A stretch of DNA of 64,000 nucleotides from Suilimivivens aceti (GCF_025567405.1 NZ_JAOQKJ010000007.1:1-64000), one strand, 5' to 3'. Shown: positions 8,825-18,084, numbered from the stretch's first letter. Made by a program: numbers and translations. Notes: generated by a model not told the origin, from the sequence alone.

Positions 8825-8869
8825 TGGGTTGCGGCGTCAGCTGCAAAATAAGACAGGAGGCAATTTATT

Positions 8870-9133
8870 ATGGCATATAATAAAACAGAGAAATCCGATT
8901 CTCCTATGAGAAGAAAAGGCGGAATTCGCAGAAGAAAGAAAGTATGCGTATTCTGTGGTAAAGATAATGTGATCGATTACAAGGATACAGCCAAGTTAAA
9001 GAGATATGTATCTGAGAGAGGAAAGATCCTTCCCAGAAGAATCACTGGAAACTGTGCAAAGCATCAGAGAGCTCTGACAGTAGCAATCAAGAGAGCGCGT
9101 CATATCGCTCTTATGCCTTACGTTCAGGACTAA
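8870..9133 (+). CDS. rpsR: 30S ribosomal protein S18
   Basis: Binds S6 and 16S rRNA in the 30S platform. The 87-residue basic protein contains the typical FCGKDNVIDYKDTAKLKRYVSERGKILPRR and ends HQRALTVAIKRARHIALMPYV. SD GACAGGAGGC precedes ATG. It is the last gene of the operon, followed by a strong terminator. Confidence 0.97.
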   Translation: MAYNKTEKSDSPMRRKGGIRRRKKVCVFCGKDNVIDYKDTAKLKRYVSERGKILPRRITGNCAKHQRALTVAIKRARHIALMPYVQD

Positions 9134-9162
9134 TTCCTGAACCAGGACAGATAAAGAAATAT

Positions 9163-9206
9163 AAGCCTTTGAGTATTGCAATACAAGTACTCAGAGGCTT
9201 TTCTTT
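9163..9206 (+). terminator. Terminator of the rpsF operon
   Basis: A 13-bp stem (9163-9175/9188-9200) with one G-T pair, a 12-nt loop and TTTTC immediately after. Confidence 0.85.
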
Positions 9207-9375
9207 TGTGGCTTTTCAGTAATGCCATGGTATTATCCTGGCTGATATGACCATGGTACTCTGTCGGAAAAGGTCAGAATGAGGAAGAAGAATAGAGTGG
9301 AAACTTTCCCGGAAAAATGATATACTGATACAGTATTATGTTAGGAAAGAATCTGGTTTTTACAGAGGTATTGAA

Positions 9376-11436
9376 ATGGCTTCTAAAAAAAGAAATATGA
9401 AGTTAAAGGGAAGGCTGAAGAGCTATACGCAGACTTCTTTGTATCTGGGATTTTTACTGGTTGCAGTAAATCTTCTGGTGTATATCCTGGACGTGCCCTC
9501 AGGACTTGTCCTTACCTGCTTTACCCTTTTTTATTTTGGGATTACAGTATTGCTGCAGCTTTATAATAAGCCTATTATCATGAATGAACTTGTGAGCTTT
9601 GCGACCCAGTACGGGCAGATCCAGAAGGTATTGCTCCGGGAGCTGGAGCTGCCTTATGCCATGCTGGACGAGGAAGGACGGATCATCTGGACTAATGCCA
9701 GATTCGAGGAGGTCGTACATAAGGAAAAGGGGTACCGTAAGTCCATTACATCTCTGTTTCCATCAATCACCAGAGAGAAGCTTCCGGATGAGGAAGATGA
9801 GGTATCATTTCCCATTGTCTTTGAAGACAGGAATTATGAGGTGAGGATGCGTAAAATCTCCATGAGGGAGATGGCGCAGAACAGTGATATTATCGATGGG
9901 GAAGGATACGATGGCTGCCTGATCGCTTTTTACCTGTTTGATGAAACAGCGCTTAAGATTGCCCTGCAGGAGGTAGACGATCAGAGCCTTGCTGTGGGAA
10001 TGATCTATCTGGATAATTATGAGGAAGCACTTGACAGTGTAGAGGAGGTCAGAAGGTCGCTTCTGACTGCGCTTATTGACCGGAAAGTGAATAAATATAT
10101 TGCCGCTCTCGATGGAATCTGCAAGAAGATCGAGAAGGACAAGTATATGGTCATTCTCCGGAAAAAATCTGTCACGATCCTCCGGGAGAATAAATTTGAC
10201 CTGCTGGATGATGTCAAGACTGTTAATATTGGAAATGAGATGGCAGTAACGATCAGCATCGGGCTGGGACTGGACGGACTTTCCTATGCACAGAACTATG
10301 AATTTGCCAGAAATGCGATCGATCTTGCTCTTGGAAGAGGTGGTGATCAGGCGGTAGTCAAGACACCGGAGAATACGATCTACTTTGGTGGCAAGAGCCA
10401 GCAGGTAGAGAAGAACACGAGAGTAAAGGCCAGAGTAAAGGCACAGGCTCTCAGGGAAATTATATCTGGCAAGGATCAGGTTCTTATCATGGGGCACAGG
10501 CTTCCGGATGCAGACAGCTTCGGTGCAGCGGTGGGCATTTACCGGATTGCACGTATTCTGGAGAAGGAAGCCCACATTGTACTGAATGAGGTAGGAAAGG
10601 GTATTAAGCCCATGGTAGAGCTCTTTCAGCATAATGAAGACTATGAGAATATGATAATCAACAATCAGCAGGCACTTGAATATGCGGGTGGAAATACGGC
10701 ACTTGTGGTTGTGGATGTGAATAAACCAAGTATCACAGAATTCCCGGATCTGCTCAGGTTGTGTAAATCAATTGTTGTGCTGGATCATCACAGGCAGGGA
10801 ACAGAAATTATTGAGAATGCAACATTGTCTTATGTTGAGGCATATGCTTCCTCTGCCTGCGAAATGGTTTCTGAGATCTTACAGTATATAGGAGATAATA
10901 TCAGAATTTCTCCTGAGGAAGCAGACTGTATGTATTCCGGCATTATGATCGATACCAATAACTTTATGGGTAAGACAGGCGTCCGGACTTTTGAGGCAGC
11001 AGCGTTTCTTAGAAGGAACGGTGCAGATGTGACGAGAGTCCGCAAGCTGTTCCGTGAGGATGCTATTGAGTATAAAGCGAAAGCAGATGCTGTCAGCCAG
11101 GCGGAAATTTACAGGAATGCCTTCGCAATTTCCACATGCACCAGTGAAGATATAGAAAGTCCTACGATTGTAGGTGCACAGGCAGCTAATGAGCTTCTGA
11201 ATATCAGAGGAGTCAAAGCAAGCTTTATCATGACAGAATATCAGAATCAGATTTTTGTCAGTGCGAGGTCTATTGATGAGATCAATGTGCAGATCATTAT
11301 GGAGAAGATGGGTGGAGGCGGACACCTGAATACGGCAGGCTGCCAGCTGTCAGGTATTTCTATTTCGGAAGCAATCGGAATTCTGAAGGCAACGCTGGAT
11401 ACAATGATCGAAGACGGTGAGCTCGTGCTGGAGTGA
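9376..11436 (+). CDS. gdpP: Cyclic-di-AMP phosphodiesterase GdpP
   Basis: Membrane-bound enzyme that hydrolyses c-di-AMP, controlling osmotic and cell-wall homeostasis. The 686 residues hold two N-terminal TM segments (about 18-60), a PAS-like domain (about 75-160), a degenerate GGDEF domain (about 175-310), and a DHH/DHHA1 phosphoesterase (about 345-680). The metal motifs are GHRLPDADSFGAA, VVVDVNKP, VVLDHHRQG, SGIMIDTNNF and the GGGGHLNTAG glycine loop. Its stop overlaps the rplI leader, fitting the classic gdpP-rplI-dnaB arrangement. Confidence 0.95.
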   Translation: MASKKRNMKLKGRLKSYTQTSLYLGFLLVAVNLLVYILDVPSGLVLTCFTLFYFGITVLLQLYNKPIIMNELVSFATQYGQIQKVLLRELELPYAMLDEEGRIIWTNARFEEVVHKEKGYRKSITSLFPSITREKLPDEEDEVSFPIVFEDRNYEVRMRKISMREMAQNSDIIDGEGYDGCLIAFYLFDETALKIALQEVDDQSLAVGMIYLDNYEEALDSVEEVRRSLLTALIDRKVNKYIAALDGICKKIEKDKYMVILRKKSVTILRENKFDLLDDVKTVNIGNEMAVTISIGLGLDGLSYAQNYEFARNAIDLALGRGGDQAVVKTPENTIYFGGKSQQVEKNTRVKARVKAQALREIISGKDQVLIMGHRLPDADSFGAAVGIYRIARILEKEAHIVLNEVGKGIKPMVELFQHNEDYENMIINNQQALEYAGGNTALVVVDVNKPSITEFPDLLRLCKSIVVLDHHRQGTEIIENATLSYVEAYASSACEMVSEILQYIGDNIRISPEEADCMYSGIMIDTNNFMGKTGVRTFEAAAFLRRNGADVTRVRKLFREDAIEYKAKADAVSQAEIYRNAFAISTCTSEDIESPTIVGAQAANELLNIRGVKASFIMTEYQNQIFVSARSIDEINVQIIMEKMGGGGHLNTAGCQLSGISISEAIGILKATLDTMIEDGELVLE

Positions 11437-11456
11437 TCACCGGAAGGAGGATACAG

Positions 11457-11906
11457 ATGAAAGTAATTTTGACACAGGATGTAAAAGCACTTGGAAAAAA
11501 GGGACAGGTTGTTGACATTAATGATGGCTATGCCAGAAACTATGTGCTGCCAAAGAAGCTGGGCATAGAAGCAAATGGTGCTAATCTGAATGACCTGAAA
11601 CTGAAAAATGCCAATGATGAAAAAGTGGCTAAGGAACAGCTGGAAGAGGCCAGGGCATTTGCGAAAATAATGGACGGGGAAGAAGTCGTGGTTTCTATTA
11701 AAGCCGGAGAAGGCGGAAGAACCTTTGGATCTGTTTCCACGAAAGAAATTGCAGCTGCTTACAAACAGCAGTGTGGTAAGGAGATCGATAAAAAGAAGAT
11801 CCAGCTTCCGGAGGCAATAAAAAGCTTTGGCGTGTATGAAGTGTCTGTTAAGCTTCATCCCAAGGTAACAGGTAAGCTGAAGGTTAAGGTTACAGAAGCG
11901 AAATAA
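11457..11906 (+). CDS. rplI: 50S ribosomal protein L9
   Basis: The 149 residues are the normal L9 length: an N-terminal domain starting MKVILTQDVKALGKKGQVVDINDGYARNY, a long connecting helix, and a C-terminal rRNA-binding domain with GRTFGSVSTKEI. The ATG at 11457 has SD AAGGAGG at 7-nt spacing; an in-frame upstream ATG at 11433 overlaps the gdpP stop but has no good SD. L9 sits between gdpP and dnaB. Confidence 0.96.
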   Translation: MKVILTQDVKALGKKGQVVDINDGYARNYVLPKKLGIEANGANLNDLKLKNANDEKVAKEQLEEARAFAKIMDGEEVVVSIKAGEGGRTFGSVSTKEIAAAYKQQCGKEIDKKKIQLPEAIKSFGVYEVSVKLHPKVTGKLKVKVTEAK

Positions 11907-11924
11907 GGTAAGAGGAAGCAGGTA

Positions 11925-13262
11925 ATGGCAGCAGAAGAGGCGCTTTTAAAAAGAGTATTACCACAGAATATGGAAGCTGAGCAGGCTGTGGTCGGCTCTA
12001 TGATCATGGATAAGGAAGCAATATCGGTGGCATCTGAAATGCTTACTGGGGATGATTTTTACAGTAAGCAGTATGGGGTAGTTTTTGATACCATGGTGGA
12101 GCTGAATGATCAGGGAAAAGCGGTAGATCCGGTTACACTGCAGGACAGGCTGAGAGCGAAGGATGTCCCTCCCGAGATGGTGAGTCTTGATTTTATCCGT
12201 GATATCATGCGCTCGGTCACAACTTCTGCCAATGTAAAGTACTATGCCGGTATTGTGGCAGAGAAATCGACACTTCGGAAACTGATCCGCCTGAATCAGG
12301 AGATTGAAAATACATGTTATGCTGGTAAGGAAGATCTGGAAGTGATCCTGGAAAGCACAGAGAAAAAAGTATTTGAACTGGTACAGAAGAGAAATACCGG
12401 TGAATATGTGCCGATCCGCCAGGTTGTCATGAATGCCATGGACAGGATCGAAAAGGCTTCCAGAAATCAGGGGAATGTAACGGGAATTGCAACAGGTTTC
12501 CTGGATCTTGATTATAAGACAGCCGGTATGCAGCCTGCTGACCTTGTTCTGGTGGCTGCAAGACCCTCTATGGGTAAAACTGCCTTTGTGTTAAATATTG
12601 CCCAGCATGTGGCTTTTAAGCTGAATCAGACAGTAGCTATATTCAGCCTGGAAATGAGTAAGGAACAGCTTGTGAACCGTCTTTTCTCCCTGGAGTCCCG
12701 GGTGGATTCCCAACACCTTCGTACAGGTAATCTGACTGATATGGAGTGGGAGAAGCTGATAGAAAGCGCAGGAGTGATCGGACAGTCCAATCTGATCATC
12801 GACGATACACCTGGTATCAGCATTGCAGAGCTGCGATCCAAATGCCGGAAGTATAAGATGGATCATGATCTGAAAATGATCATTATCGACTACTTGCAGC
12901 TCATGAGTGGAGGCGGAAGAGGCAGTGAATCCAGACAGCAGGAGATTTCTGATATTTCGCGTTCGCTGAAAGCACTGGCAAGAGAATTGTCAGTCCCTGT
13001 AATCGCCTTGTCACAGCTCAGCCGTGCAGTAGAGCAGAGACCGGATCACAGACCTATGTTGTCTGACCTGCGTGAATCCGGAGCGATTGAGCAGGATGCC
13101 GATGTTGTTATGTTTATTTACCGTGATGATTATTACAATAAAGATACCGATAAGAAAGGAATCGCAGAGATCATTATAGCCAAGCAGAGAAACGGCCCTA
13201 TTGGTACGGTAGAGCTGGTATGGCTGCCAGATTATACCAAGTTTGCCAATATGGAGCGGTAA
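11925..13262 (+). CDS. dnaB: Replicative DNA helicase DnaB
   Basis: Hexameric 5'-3' helicase at the replication fork. Its 445 residues contain the N-terminal domain starting LPQNMEAEQAVVGSMI, a RecA fold with Walker A ARPSMGKTAF (about 208-217), Walker B MIIIDYLQLM, LSQLSRAVEQRPDHRP, and the terminal EIIIAKQRNGPIGTV. It is 18 nt after rplI and completes the gdpP-rplI-dnaB unit. In Bacillus the orthologue is named dnaC. Confidence 0.97.
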   Translation: MAAEEALLKRVLPQNMEAEQAVVGSMIMDKEAISVASEMLTGDDFYSKQYGVVFDTMVELNDQGKAVDPVTLQDRLRAKDVPPEMVSLDFIRDIMRSVTTSANVKYYAGIVAEKSTLRKLIRLNQEIENTCYAGKEDLEVILESTEKKVFELVQKRNTGEYVPIRQVVMNAMDRIEKASRNQGNVTGIATGFLDLDYKTAGMQPADLVLVAARPSMGKTAFVLNIAQHVAFKLNQTVAIFSLEMSKEQLVNRLFSLESRVDSQHLRTGNLTDMEWEKLIESAGVIGQSNLIIDDTPGISIAELRSKCRKYKMDHDLKMIIIDYLQLMSGGGRGSESRQQEISDISRSLKALARELSVPVIALSQLSRAVEQRPDHRPMLSDLRESGAIEQDADVVMFIYRDDYYNKDTDKKGIAEIIIAKQRNGPIGTVELVWLPDYTKFANMER

Positions 13263-13311
13263 AAATACAGAGGCTGACTATTTATATAACAATATGGATT
13301 ATGATTACGAA

Positions 13312-13345
13312 AGAGAACAGACAAAAGAAGTCCGTTCTCTTTTTT
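13312..13345 (+). terminator. Terminator after dnaB
   Basis: An 11-bp stem (13312-13322/13330-13340) with one mismatch, a 7-nt loop and TTTTT. Confidence 0.75.
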
Positions 13346-13363
13346 GTATAAAAGGAGGAAAAA

Positions 13364-14098
13364 ATGAAACAGGCAGAAAAAACATATCTGATTTCCGATG
13401 CAGCGAAGAGGGTACAGGTGGAATCCCATGTACTGAGATACTGGGAGGAGGAACTGAAGCTTCCGATCAAAAGAAATGAGATGGGACACCGCTATTATAC
13501 AGAAGATGATATCAGAAGATTTCAGGAGGTACGCGATCTAAAAGAACAGGGACTGCAGCTGAAAGCAATCCGGAACGTTCTGATGAGAGAGGAACAGGAG
13601 GGAATGAAACGTCATGTGGTAATGGTGAATAAAGGAGAATTCATGCCTGTTCCTGAGGAAAGCAGGGAGGCAAAGAGCCTGCGCCTGCAGCAGCTTCTGC
13701 AGAATATGATTGCCGAGGCAGTAAGAAGTAATAACAGGGAAATGTGTGACGATATCAAGGAAAGCATATTAAAAGAACTGGATTATCAGTTCCGGCAGCA
13801 GGAGGAAAGGGAAGAGGAAAGAGATGGGCAGCAGATCAGACGACAGGAGGAATACTACAGACAGCTTGATGAGCTTCTCCGTGTAAGAAGCAAGGGAAAA
13901 CGGTGGGAAAAGAAGAATAAAGGCAGTACAGAGCCTTCTGCAGATGAGATTACATTATTTGCACAGAAGCGGAAAATGCCAGAACAGAAGGTACAGGAAG
14001 TATGTGGACAGGCAGAGGAAAGAGTGCCTTCTGCGGATGAAAAGGCTGGAAAGAAGAAAGGCGGATTTTTTCTAAGTAAAAAGCGTTCAATCGTATGA
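13364..14098 (+). CDS. MerR-type HTH transcriptional regulator
   Basis: A 244-residue protein with an N-terminal MerR winged-helix domain: KTYLISDAAKRVQVESHVLRYWEEEL then PIKRNEMGHRYYTEDDIRRF (residues about 4-70). The middle and C-terminus are highly charged (Glu/Arg/Lys-rich, likely coiled coil at about 85-185) with no recognisable effector domain. SD AAAGGAGG precedes ATG. The stop codon lies in the loop of the downstream terminator. The target and inducer are unknown; related clostridial proteins are annotated only as MerR family. Confidence 0.85.
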   Translation: MKQAEKTYLISDAAKRVQVESHVLRYWEEELKLPIKRNEMGHRYYTEDDIRRFQEVRDLKEQGLQLKAIRNVLMREEQEGMKRHVVMVNKGEFMPVPEESREAKSLRLQQLLQNMIAEAVRSNNREMCDDIKESILKELDYQFRQQEEREEERDGQQIRRQEEYYRQLDELLRVRSKGKRWEKKNKGSTEPSADEITLFAQKRKMPEQKVQEVCGQAEERVPSADEKAGKKKGGFFLSKKRSIV

Positions 14099-14115
14099 TT
14101 GAACGCTTCTCTTAT
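14081..14115. terminator. Bidirectional terminator between the MerR and ferredoxin genes
   Basis: A perfect 12-bp stem (14081-14092/14097-14108) with loop GTAT. It is A-rich on the left and T-containing on the right, so it serves both convergent genes. The MerR-type stop codon (14096-14098) is at the loop/stem edge, so the hairpin is partly coding. Confidence 0.8.
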
Positions 14116-14140
14116 CTGTCTGTAAAATTCAGATTTCAGA

Positions 14141-14311
14141 TTACTCTTCAGAGATAGCTCCAACAGGGCATCCGCCTGCACAGGAACCACAACTGATACA
14201 AGTATTCTTGTCGATTTCGAACTTGCCATCGCCTTCTGCGATAGCGCTTACAGGACACTGTGCTGCACAGGCACCACAGGAAATACAAGAATCACCGATT
14301 ACATATGCCAT
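14141..14311 (-). CDS. 2[4Fe-4S] ferredoxin
   Basis: A 56-residue clostridial-type electron carrier. Two CxxCxxCxxxC clusters are visible (C9, C12, C15, C19 and C38, C41, C44, C48), each followed by P as expected. The ATG at 14309-14311 has SD AAGGAGGA; an upstream ATG at 14368 lacks one. It lies downstream of pflA with its own promoter at 14383-14411. A role in reducing the PFL-activating enzyme or in general fermentation electron flow is inference. Confidence 0.95.
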   Translation of the reverse strand: MAYVIGDSCISCGACAAQCPVSAIAEGDGKFEIDKNTCISCGSCAGGCPVGAISEE

Positions 14312-14333
14312 AATTTTATCCTCCTTATTTACG

Positions 14334-14358
14334 GGTATCAAGTGATATTGTTGATACC
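14334..14358 (-). promoter_or_regulatory. Inverted repeat in the ferredoxin leader
   Basis: GGTATCAA (14334-14341) and TTGATACC (14351-14358) form a perfect 8-bp dyad separated by 9 nt, between the ferredoxin promoter and its SD. It could be an operator or a leader hairpin; nothing distinguishes these. Confidence 0.4.
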
Positions 14359-14382
14359 ATTTAATCAATAAAACTTAAGTGT

Positions 14383-14411
14383 ATTGTAATATAAAAGCGA
14401 AGCTATTACAA
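14383..14411 (-). promoter_or_regulatory. Promoter of the ferredoxin gene
   Basis: Read on the minus strand: TTGTAA (14411-14406), a 17-bp spacer and TACAAT (14388-14383). The leader is about 65 nt. Confidence 0.55.
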
Positions 14412-14436
14412 GCTTATTTCGAAAAATTATCATTAA

Positions 14437-15168
14437 TTATCTGGTAAATTCCAGGATATCTTTTGCATTTTTGATGCGATCCGGAGTTGGAGGATCAATG
14501 CCTTCAAGCTTATAGGGAATGCCCAGCTCCTTCCATTTATAAGCACCTAATGTGTGATAGGGAAGAACTTCAACCTTAGTTACAGTCTTCAGGGTATCGA
14601 TAAATTCCCGTGTCTTTTTAAGGTACACATCATTGTCTGTAATACCTGGAACAAGGACATGACGGATCCACATATTAATACCCTGATCAGACAGATATCT
14701 CGCACAGTCAAGAATATTCTTGTTGGTATGACCTGTGAGTTTGATATGTTCAGCGTCATCAATGTGTTTGATATCAAGCATAACAAGATCAGTATATTTG
14801 ATCAATTCATTAAACTTGGAGAAGAAAGGCTCTTCTCTAGTAAAAGGCTGTGCAGAGGTATCCAGCGTGGTATTGATACCACGCTCATGAGCCTTACGGA
14901 AAAGATCTACCAGAAAATCAATCTGTAATAGGGCTTCACCGCCACTGACAGTGATGCCGCCTTCTTTGCCCCAGTAGCTGCGGAAACGTTCTGCCTTGTC
15001 CAAAAGCTCATCGGCAGTCATCAGATTATCCGTCTCCGGATTCCAGGTGTCTACATTGTGACAGTACATACACCGCATATTGCAGCCCTTTAAGAAAATG
15101 AGATAACGGATACCGGGGCCATCTACAGCTCCGAATGATTCTAATGAGTGAATTCTACCTTTGATCAT
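14437..15168 (-). CDS. pflA: Pyruvate formate-lyase activating enzyme (radical SAM)
   Basis: Generates the glycyl radical on PflB using SAM and a [4Fe-4S] cluster. The 243 residues carry the radical SAM Cys motif C29xxxC33xxC36 (GCNMRCMYCHN), GGEALLQ, and the family start IHSLESFGAVDGPGIRYLIFL. It follows pflB by about 120 nt, with a terminator-like hairpin in between that may lower pflA expression relative to pflB. Anaerobic function is implied. Confidence 0.97.
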   Translation of the reverse strand: MIKGRIHSLESFGAVDGPGIRYLIFLKGCNMRCMYCHNVDTWNPETDNLMTADELLDKAERFRSYWGKEGGITVSGGEALLQIDFLVDLFRKAHERGINTTLDTSAQPFTREEPFFSKFNELIKYTDLVMLDIKHIDDAEHIKLTGHTNKNILDCARYLSDQGINMWIRHVLVPGITDNDVYLKKTREFIDTLKTVTKVEVLPYHTLGAYKWKELGIPYKLEGIDPPTPDRIKNAKDILEFTR

Positions 15169-15228
15169 AGTGTCCTTTCTCTGCCGTGCTGGCAGCCATG
15201 GGGATAATTAATATAGTAACAATTTCTG

Positions 15229-15257
15229 AAAAAGGGGCCGGGCTTATGCCCGACCCC
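15229..15257 (-). terminator. Terminator/attenuator between pflB and pflA
   Basis: On the minus strand a 10-bp GC-rich stem (15257-15248/15243-15234, one G-U pair) with a 4-nt loop is followed by TTTTT. It likely ends most pflB transcripts with partial readthrough to pflA. Confidence 0.8.
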
Positions 15258-15290
15258 CTGTATTTGTCTTTGCTGTAAACCTGCTAAAGA

Positions 15291-17558
15291 TTAAAGGCTC
15301 TTATGACAGGTTCTTGCAATAACATCATCCTGCTGTTCCTTGGTCAGGCTGATAAACTTAACAGCATAACCAGATACACGGATGGTGAAGTTTGCGTACT
15401 CAGGCTTCTCAGGATGTGCCTGTGCATCTAACAGCTTCTCGGTACCAAATACGTTAACGTTGAGGTGATGAGCTCCACGATCGAAGTAACCATCAAGAAC
15501 GCTAACCAGAGTATTCTTCTGCTCGTTAAGATCATGGCCAAGTGCTGAAGGAGCCATAGTCTGTGTATTGGAAATACCATCCAGAGCATACTCATAAGGA
15601 AGCTTAGCAACAGAGTTCAGGGAAGCAAGAAGTCCACACTGCTCTGCACCGTAAGACGGTGAAGCACCAGGAGCAAAAGGTGTGTAAGCAGCTCTTCCAT
15701 CAGGAAGTGCACCGGTTGCCTTACCATAAACAACGTTGGAAGTAATGGTCAGGATAGATGTTGTAGGCTCAGAATTTCTGTAGGTCTTGTTCTTCTTGAT
15801 CTTCTCCATGAAGGTCTTAAGAAGCCATACAGCGAACTCATCAGCTCTTGGATCATCATTACCATACTTAGGGAACTCGCCTTCTGTCTTGAAGTCAACA
15901 GCGCAGCCCTGGTCATCACGGATAACTTTAACCTTAGCATACTTGATAGCGGACAGAGAGTCTGCTACATGAGAAAGTCCTGCAATACCGGTAGCGAATG
16001 TTCTTCTTACGTCAGTATCAATCAGAGCCATCTCTGCTGCTTCGTAATAATACTTATCATGCATATAGTGGATCAGGTTCAGGATGTTAACATACAGAGC
16101 TGCACACCAGTCAAGCATGATATCATATTTGTGCATAACTTCGTCGAAATCAAGGTACTCGGAAGTAATAGGTGCGATTTCAGGACCGCACTGCATATGC
16201 TTGCCTTCTTTATCAAGATGCTTCTCATCCTTACCACCATTGATAGCGTAAAGGAGACATTTAGCAAGGTTAGCACGAGCACCAAAGAACTGGATCTCCT
16301 TACCAGTCTGTGTAGCGGATACACAGCAGCAGATGCTGTAGTCATCGCCCCAGATAGGCTTCATAACATCATCGTTCTCATACTGGATGGAAGATGTGTT
16401 AACGGAAATCTTAGCTGCATACTTCTTGAAGTTCTCAGGAAGAGCGCTTGAGTACAGAACTGTCAGGTTCGGCTCAGGGCTGGGTCCCATGTTTTCAAGA
16501 GTATGAAGGAAACGATAGTCGTTCTTTGTAACCATATGACGGCCATCCATTCCGATACCAGCAACTTCAAGAGTAGCCCATACAGGGTCACCGGAGAAGA
16601 GCTGGTTGTAAGAAGGAATACGGGCGAACTTAACCATACGGAACTTCATGGTCATATGGTCGATCAGTTCCTGAGCTTCCTTCTCTGTCAGAGTACCCTC
16701 AGCAAGGTCTCTGTTGATATAGATATCAAGGAAGGTGGAGATACGTCCTACGGACATTGCTGCACCGTTCTGTGTCTTGATTGCTGCAAGGTATCCGAAG
16801 TATAACCACTGTATAGCTTCCTTGGCATTGGTAGCAGGACCTGAAATATCATAGCCATAGATCTTAGCCATTTCCTTCATGCCCTTCAGAGCCTTGATCT
16901 GGTCAGCGATTTCTTCTCTTAAACGGATGGTTTCCTCATCCATAGTACCGTTACCGCAGTTCTTCTTGTCATCCATCTTCTTCTGGATCAGGAAATCGAT
17001 ACCATACAGAGCAACTCTTCTGTAGTCACCTACGATACGTCCACGTCCGTAAGTATCAGGAAGACCTGTAACGATATGTGTATGACGAGCAACCTTCATC
17101 TCGTCTGTATAAGCATCAAATACTGCCTGGTTGTGTGTCTTGTGGTAATCATTGAAGATCTTGTGGAACTTCTCGTTTACCTGATAGCCATAGGTGCTTG
17201 CTGCTTCCTCAGCCATCTTGATACCACCATAAGGCATAAATGCTCTCTTTAAAGGCTTGTCTGTCTGCAGACCAACGATCTGCTCAAGATCCTTCATAGA
17301 CTCATCGATATATCCAGGGCCATAAGCGGTCAGACTGGATACAACCTCTGTCTCGCATTCAAGAACGCCGTTGTGCTCACGCTCTTCCTTCTGTAACTCC
17401 TGCAGTCTGCCCCAAAGCTTATCTGTTGCTTCGGTAGAACCCTCCAGGAAGCTCTCATCCCCATCATAGGGAGTGTAGTTGGTCTGGATGAAGTTACGTA
17501 CATTAACGTCTACATCCCAATGGCCATCTTTTTTAAAGCCTCTCCATGCTTCTGCCAT
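15291..17558 (-). CDS. pflB: Formate C-acetyltransferase (pyruvate formate-lyase)
   Basis: Converts pyruvate and CoA to acetyl-CoA and formate by a glycyl radical mechanism. Its 755 residues match the family. The glycyl radical motif RVSGYAVKF is near the C-terminus with Gly at about 730; the active-site cysteine region reads SICCCVSAT. SD GGAGGTAAATTTTC precedes ATG. A consensus promoter is found at 17648-17677. It is the first gene of the pflB-pflA unit and central to mixed-acid fermentation. Confidence 0.98.
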   Translation of the reverse strand: MAEAWRGFKKDGHWDVDVNVRNFIQTNYTPYDGDESFLEGSTEATDKLWGRLQELQKEEREHNGVLECETEVVSSLTAYGPGYIDESMKDLEQIVGLQTDKPLKRAFMPYGGIKMAEEAASTYGYQVNEKFHKIFNDYHKTHNQAVFDAYTDEMKVARHTHIVTGLPDTYGRGRIVGDYRRVALYGIDFLIQKKMDDKKNCGNGTMDEETIRLREEIADQIKALKGMKEMAKIYGYDISGPATNAKEAIQWLYFGYLAAIKTQNGAAMSVGRISTFLDIYINRDLAEGTLTEKEAQELIDHMTMKFRMVKFARIPSYNQLFSGDPVWATLEVAGIGMDGRHMVTKNDYRFLHTLENMGPSPEPNLTVLYSSALPENFKKYAAKISVNTSSIQYENDDVMKPIWGDDYSICCCVSATQTGKEIQFFGARANLAKCLLYAINGGKDEKHLDKEGKHMQCGPEIAPITSEYLDFDEVMHKYDIMLDWCAALYVNILNLIHYMHDKYYYEAAEMALIDTDVRRTFATGIAGLSHVADSLSAIKYAKVKVIRDDQGCAVDFKTEGEFPKYGNDDPRADEFAVWLLKTFMEKIKKNKTYRNSEPTTSILTITSNVVYGKATGALPDGRAAYTPFAPGASPSYGAEQCGLLASLNSVAKLPYEYALDGISNTQTMAPSALGHDLNEQKNTLVSVLDGYFDRGAHHLNVNVFGTEKLLDAQAHPEKPEYANFTIRVSGYAVKFISLTKEQQDDVIARTCHKSL

Positions 17559-17647
17559 GAAAATTTACCTCCTTCTCGGTAAAACAATAATATTATCAAC
17601 AGGGAAGTCAGAATTTATACTGATTCCATGCTGTTCTTTACGATAAA

Positions 17648-17677
17648 AGTGTACTACCAGGCAAGGGTCAGTGTCAA
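17648..17677 (-). promoter_or_regulatory. Strong sigma-A promoter of pflB
   Basis: Minus strand TTGACA (17677-17672), an 18-bp spacer and TACACT (17653-17648). Just upstream, two TGTACA hexamers (17691-17696 and 17703-17708) are centred 12 bp apart and could bind an activator. Confidence 0.75.
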
Positions 17678-17752
17678 CCGTTTTGCGCAATGTACATGGT
17701 TTTGTACACGAATTCGACAGACGTAAAATCAGACGAAAAATAAAGCGTATAC

Positions 17753-17781
17753 TTGAAAGAAGAAAAGGAAAGTATTATACT
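17753..17781 (+). promoter_or_regulatory. Promoter of the DUF1858 gene
   Basis: TTGAAA (17753-17758), a 17-bp spacer and TATACT (17776-17781). It is divergent from the pflB promoter. Confidence 0.65.
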
Positions 17782-17813
17782 GAACAGACAGCGAATAAAA
17801 AGGAGGTATGGAA

Positions 17814-18005
17814 ATGGCACAGATCACAAAGGACATGACGATTGGCGAGATCTTAAGAACGAATCCGGCAGTTGCCCCTATTCTGATGGAAGCAGGCATG
17901 CATTGCCTTGGATGCCCCTCCGCACAGGCAGAAAGCCTTGAGGAAGCAGCTATGGTTCATGGAATGGATATTGAAGACCTTATGACCAGGATCGCAGCTC
18001 TGTAG
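17814..18005 (+). CDS. DUF1858 domain protein
   Basis: A 63-residue protein starting MAQITKDMTIGEILRTNPAVAPILMEAGMHCLGCPSA, which is the DUF1858 signature with the conserved CxxC (HCLGC). The ATG at 17814 is 7 nt from AGGAGG; the ATG at 17808 is too close to it. Homologues are linked to redox or hybrid-cluster contexts, but function is not established. It is divergent from pflB, so a link to anaerobic metabolism is possible. Confidence 0.85.
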   Translation: MAQITKDMTIGEILRTNPAVAPILMEAGMHCLGCPSAQAESLEEAAMVHGMDIEDLMTRIAAL

Positions 18006-18039
18006 GAGCGGGATCCCGATATGATCAGATAGGAAAGTA

Positions 18040-18084
18040 AAGCCCTCCGGAAATCATTACATATGATTTCTCCGAAGGGCTTTT
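18040..18084. terminator. Terminator between the DUF1858 and mecA genes
   Basis: A long interrupted stem AAGCCCT(T)CGGA.../...TCCGAAGGGCTT around AATCAT/ATGATT is followed by TTTTC. It is the right distance after the DUF1858 stop and could also act for mecA. Confidence 0.75.

Noticed and set aside
9221..9264. CCATGG-rich inverted repeat between rpsR and gdpP
   Set aside because: Short, imperfect, with no T-run or positional link to a promoter; could not be given a function.
13243..13479. Plus-strand frame overlapping the dnaB end and the MerR-type gene start
   Set aside because: It runs through the dnaB terminator and out of frame with the clear HTH protein.
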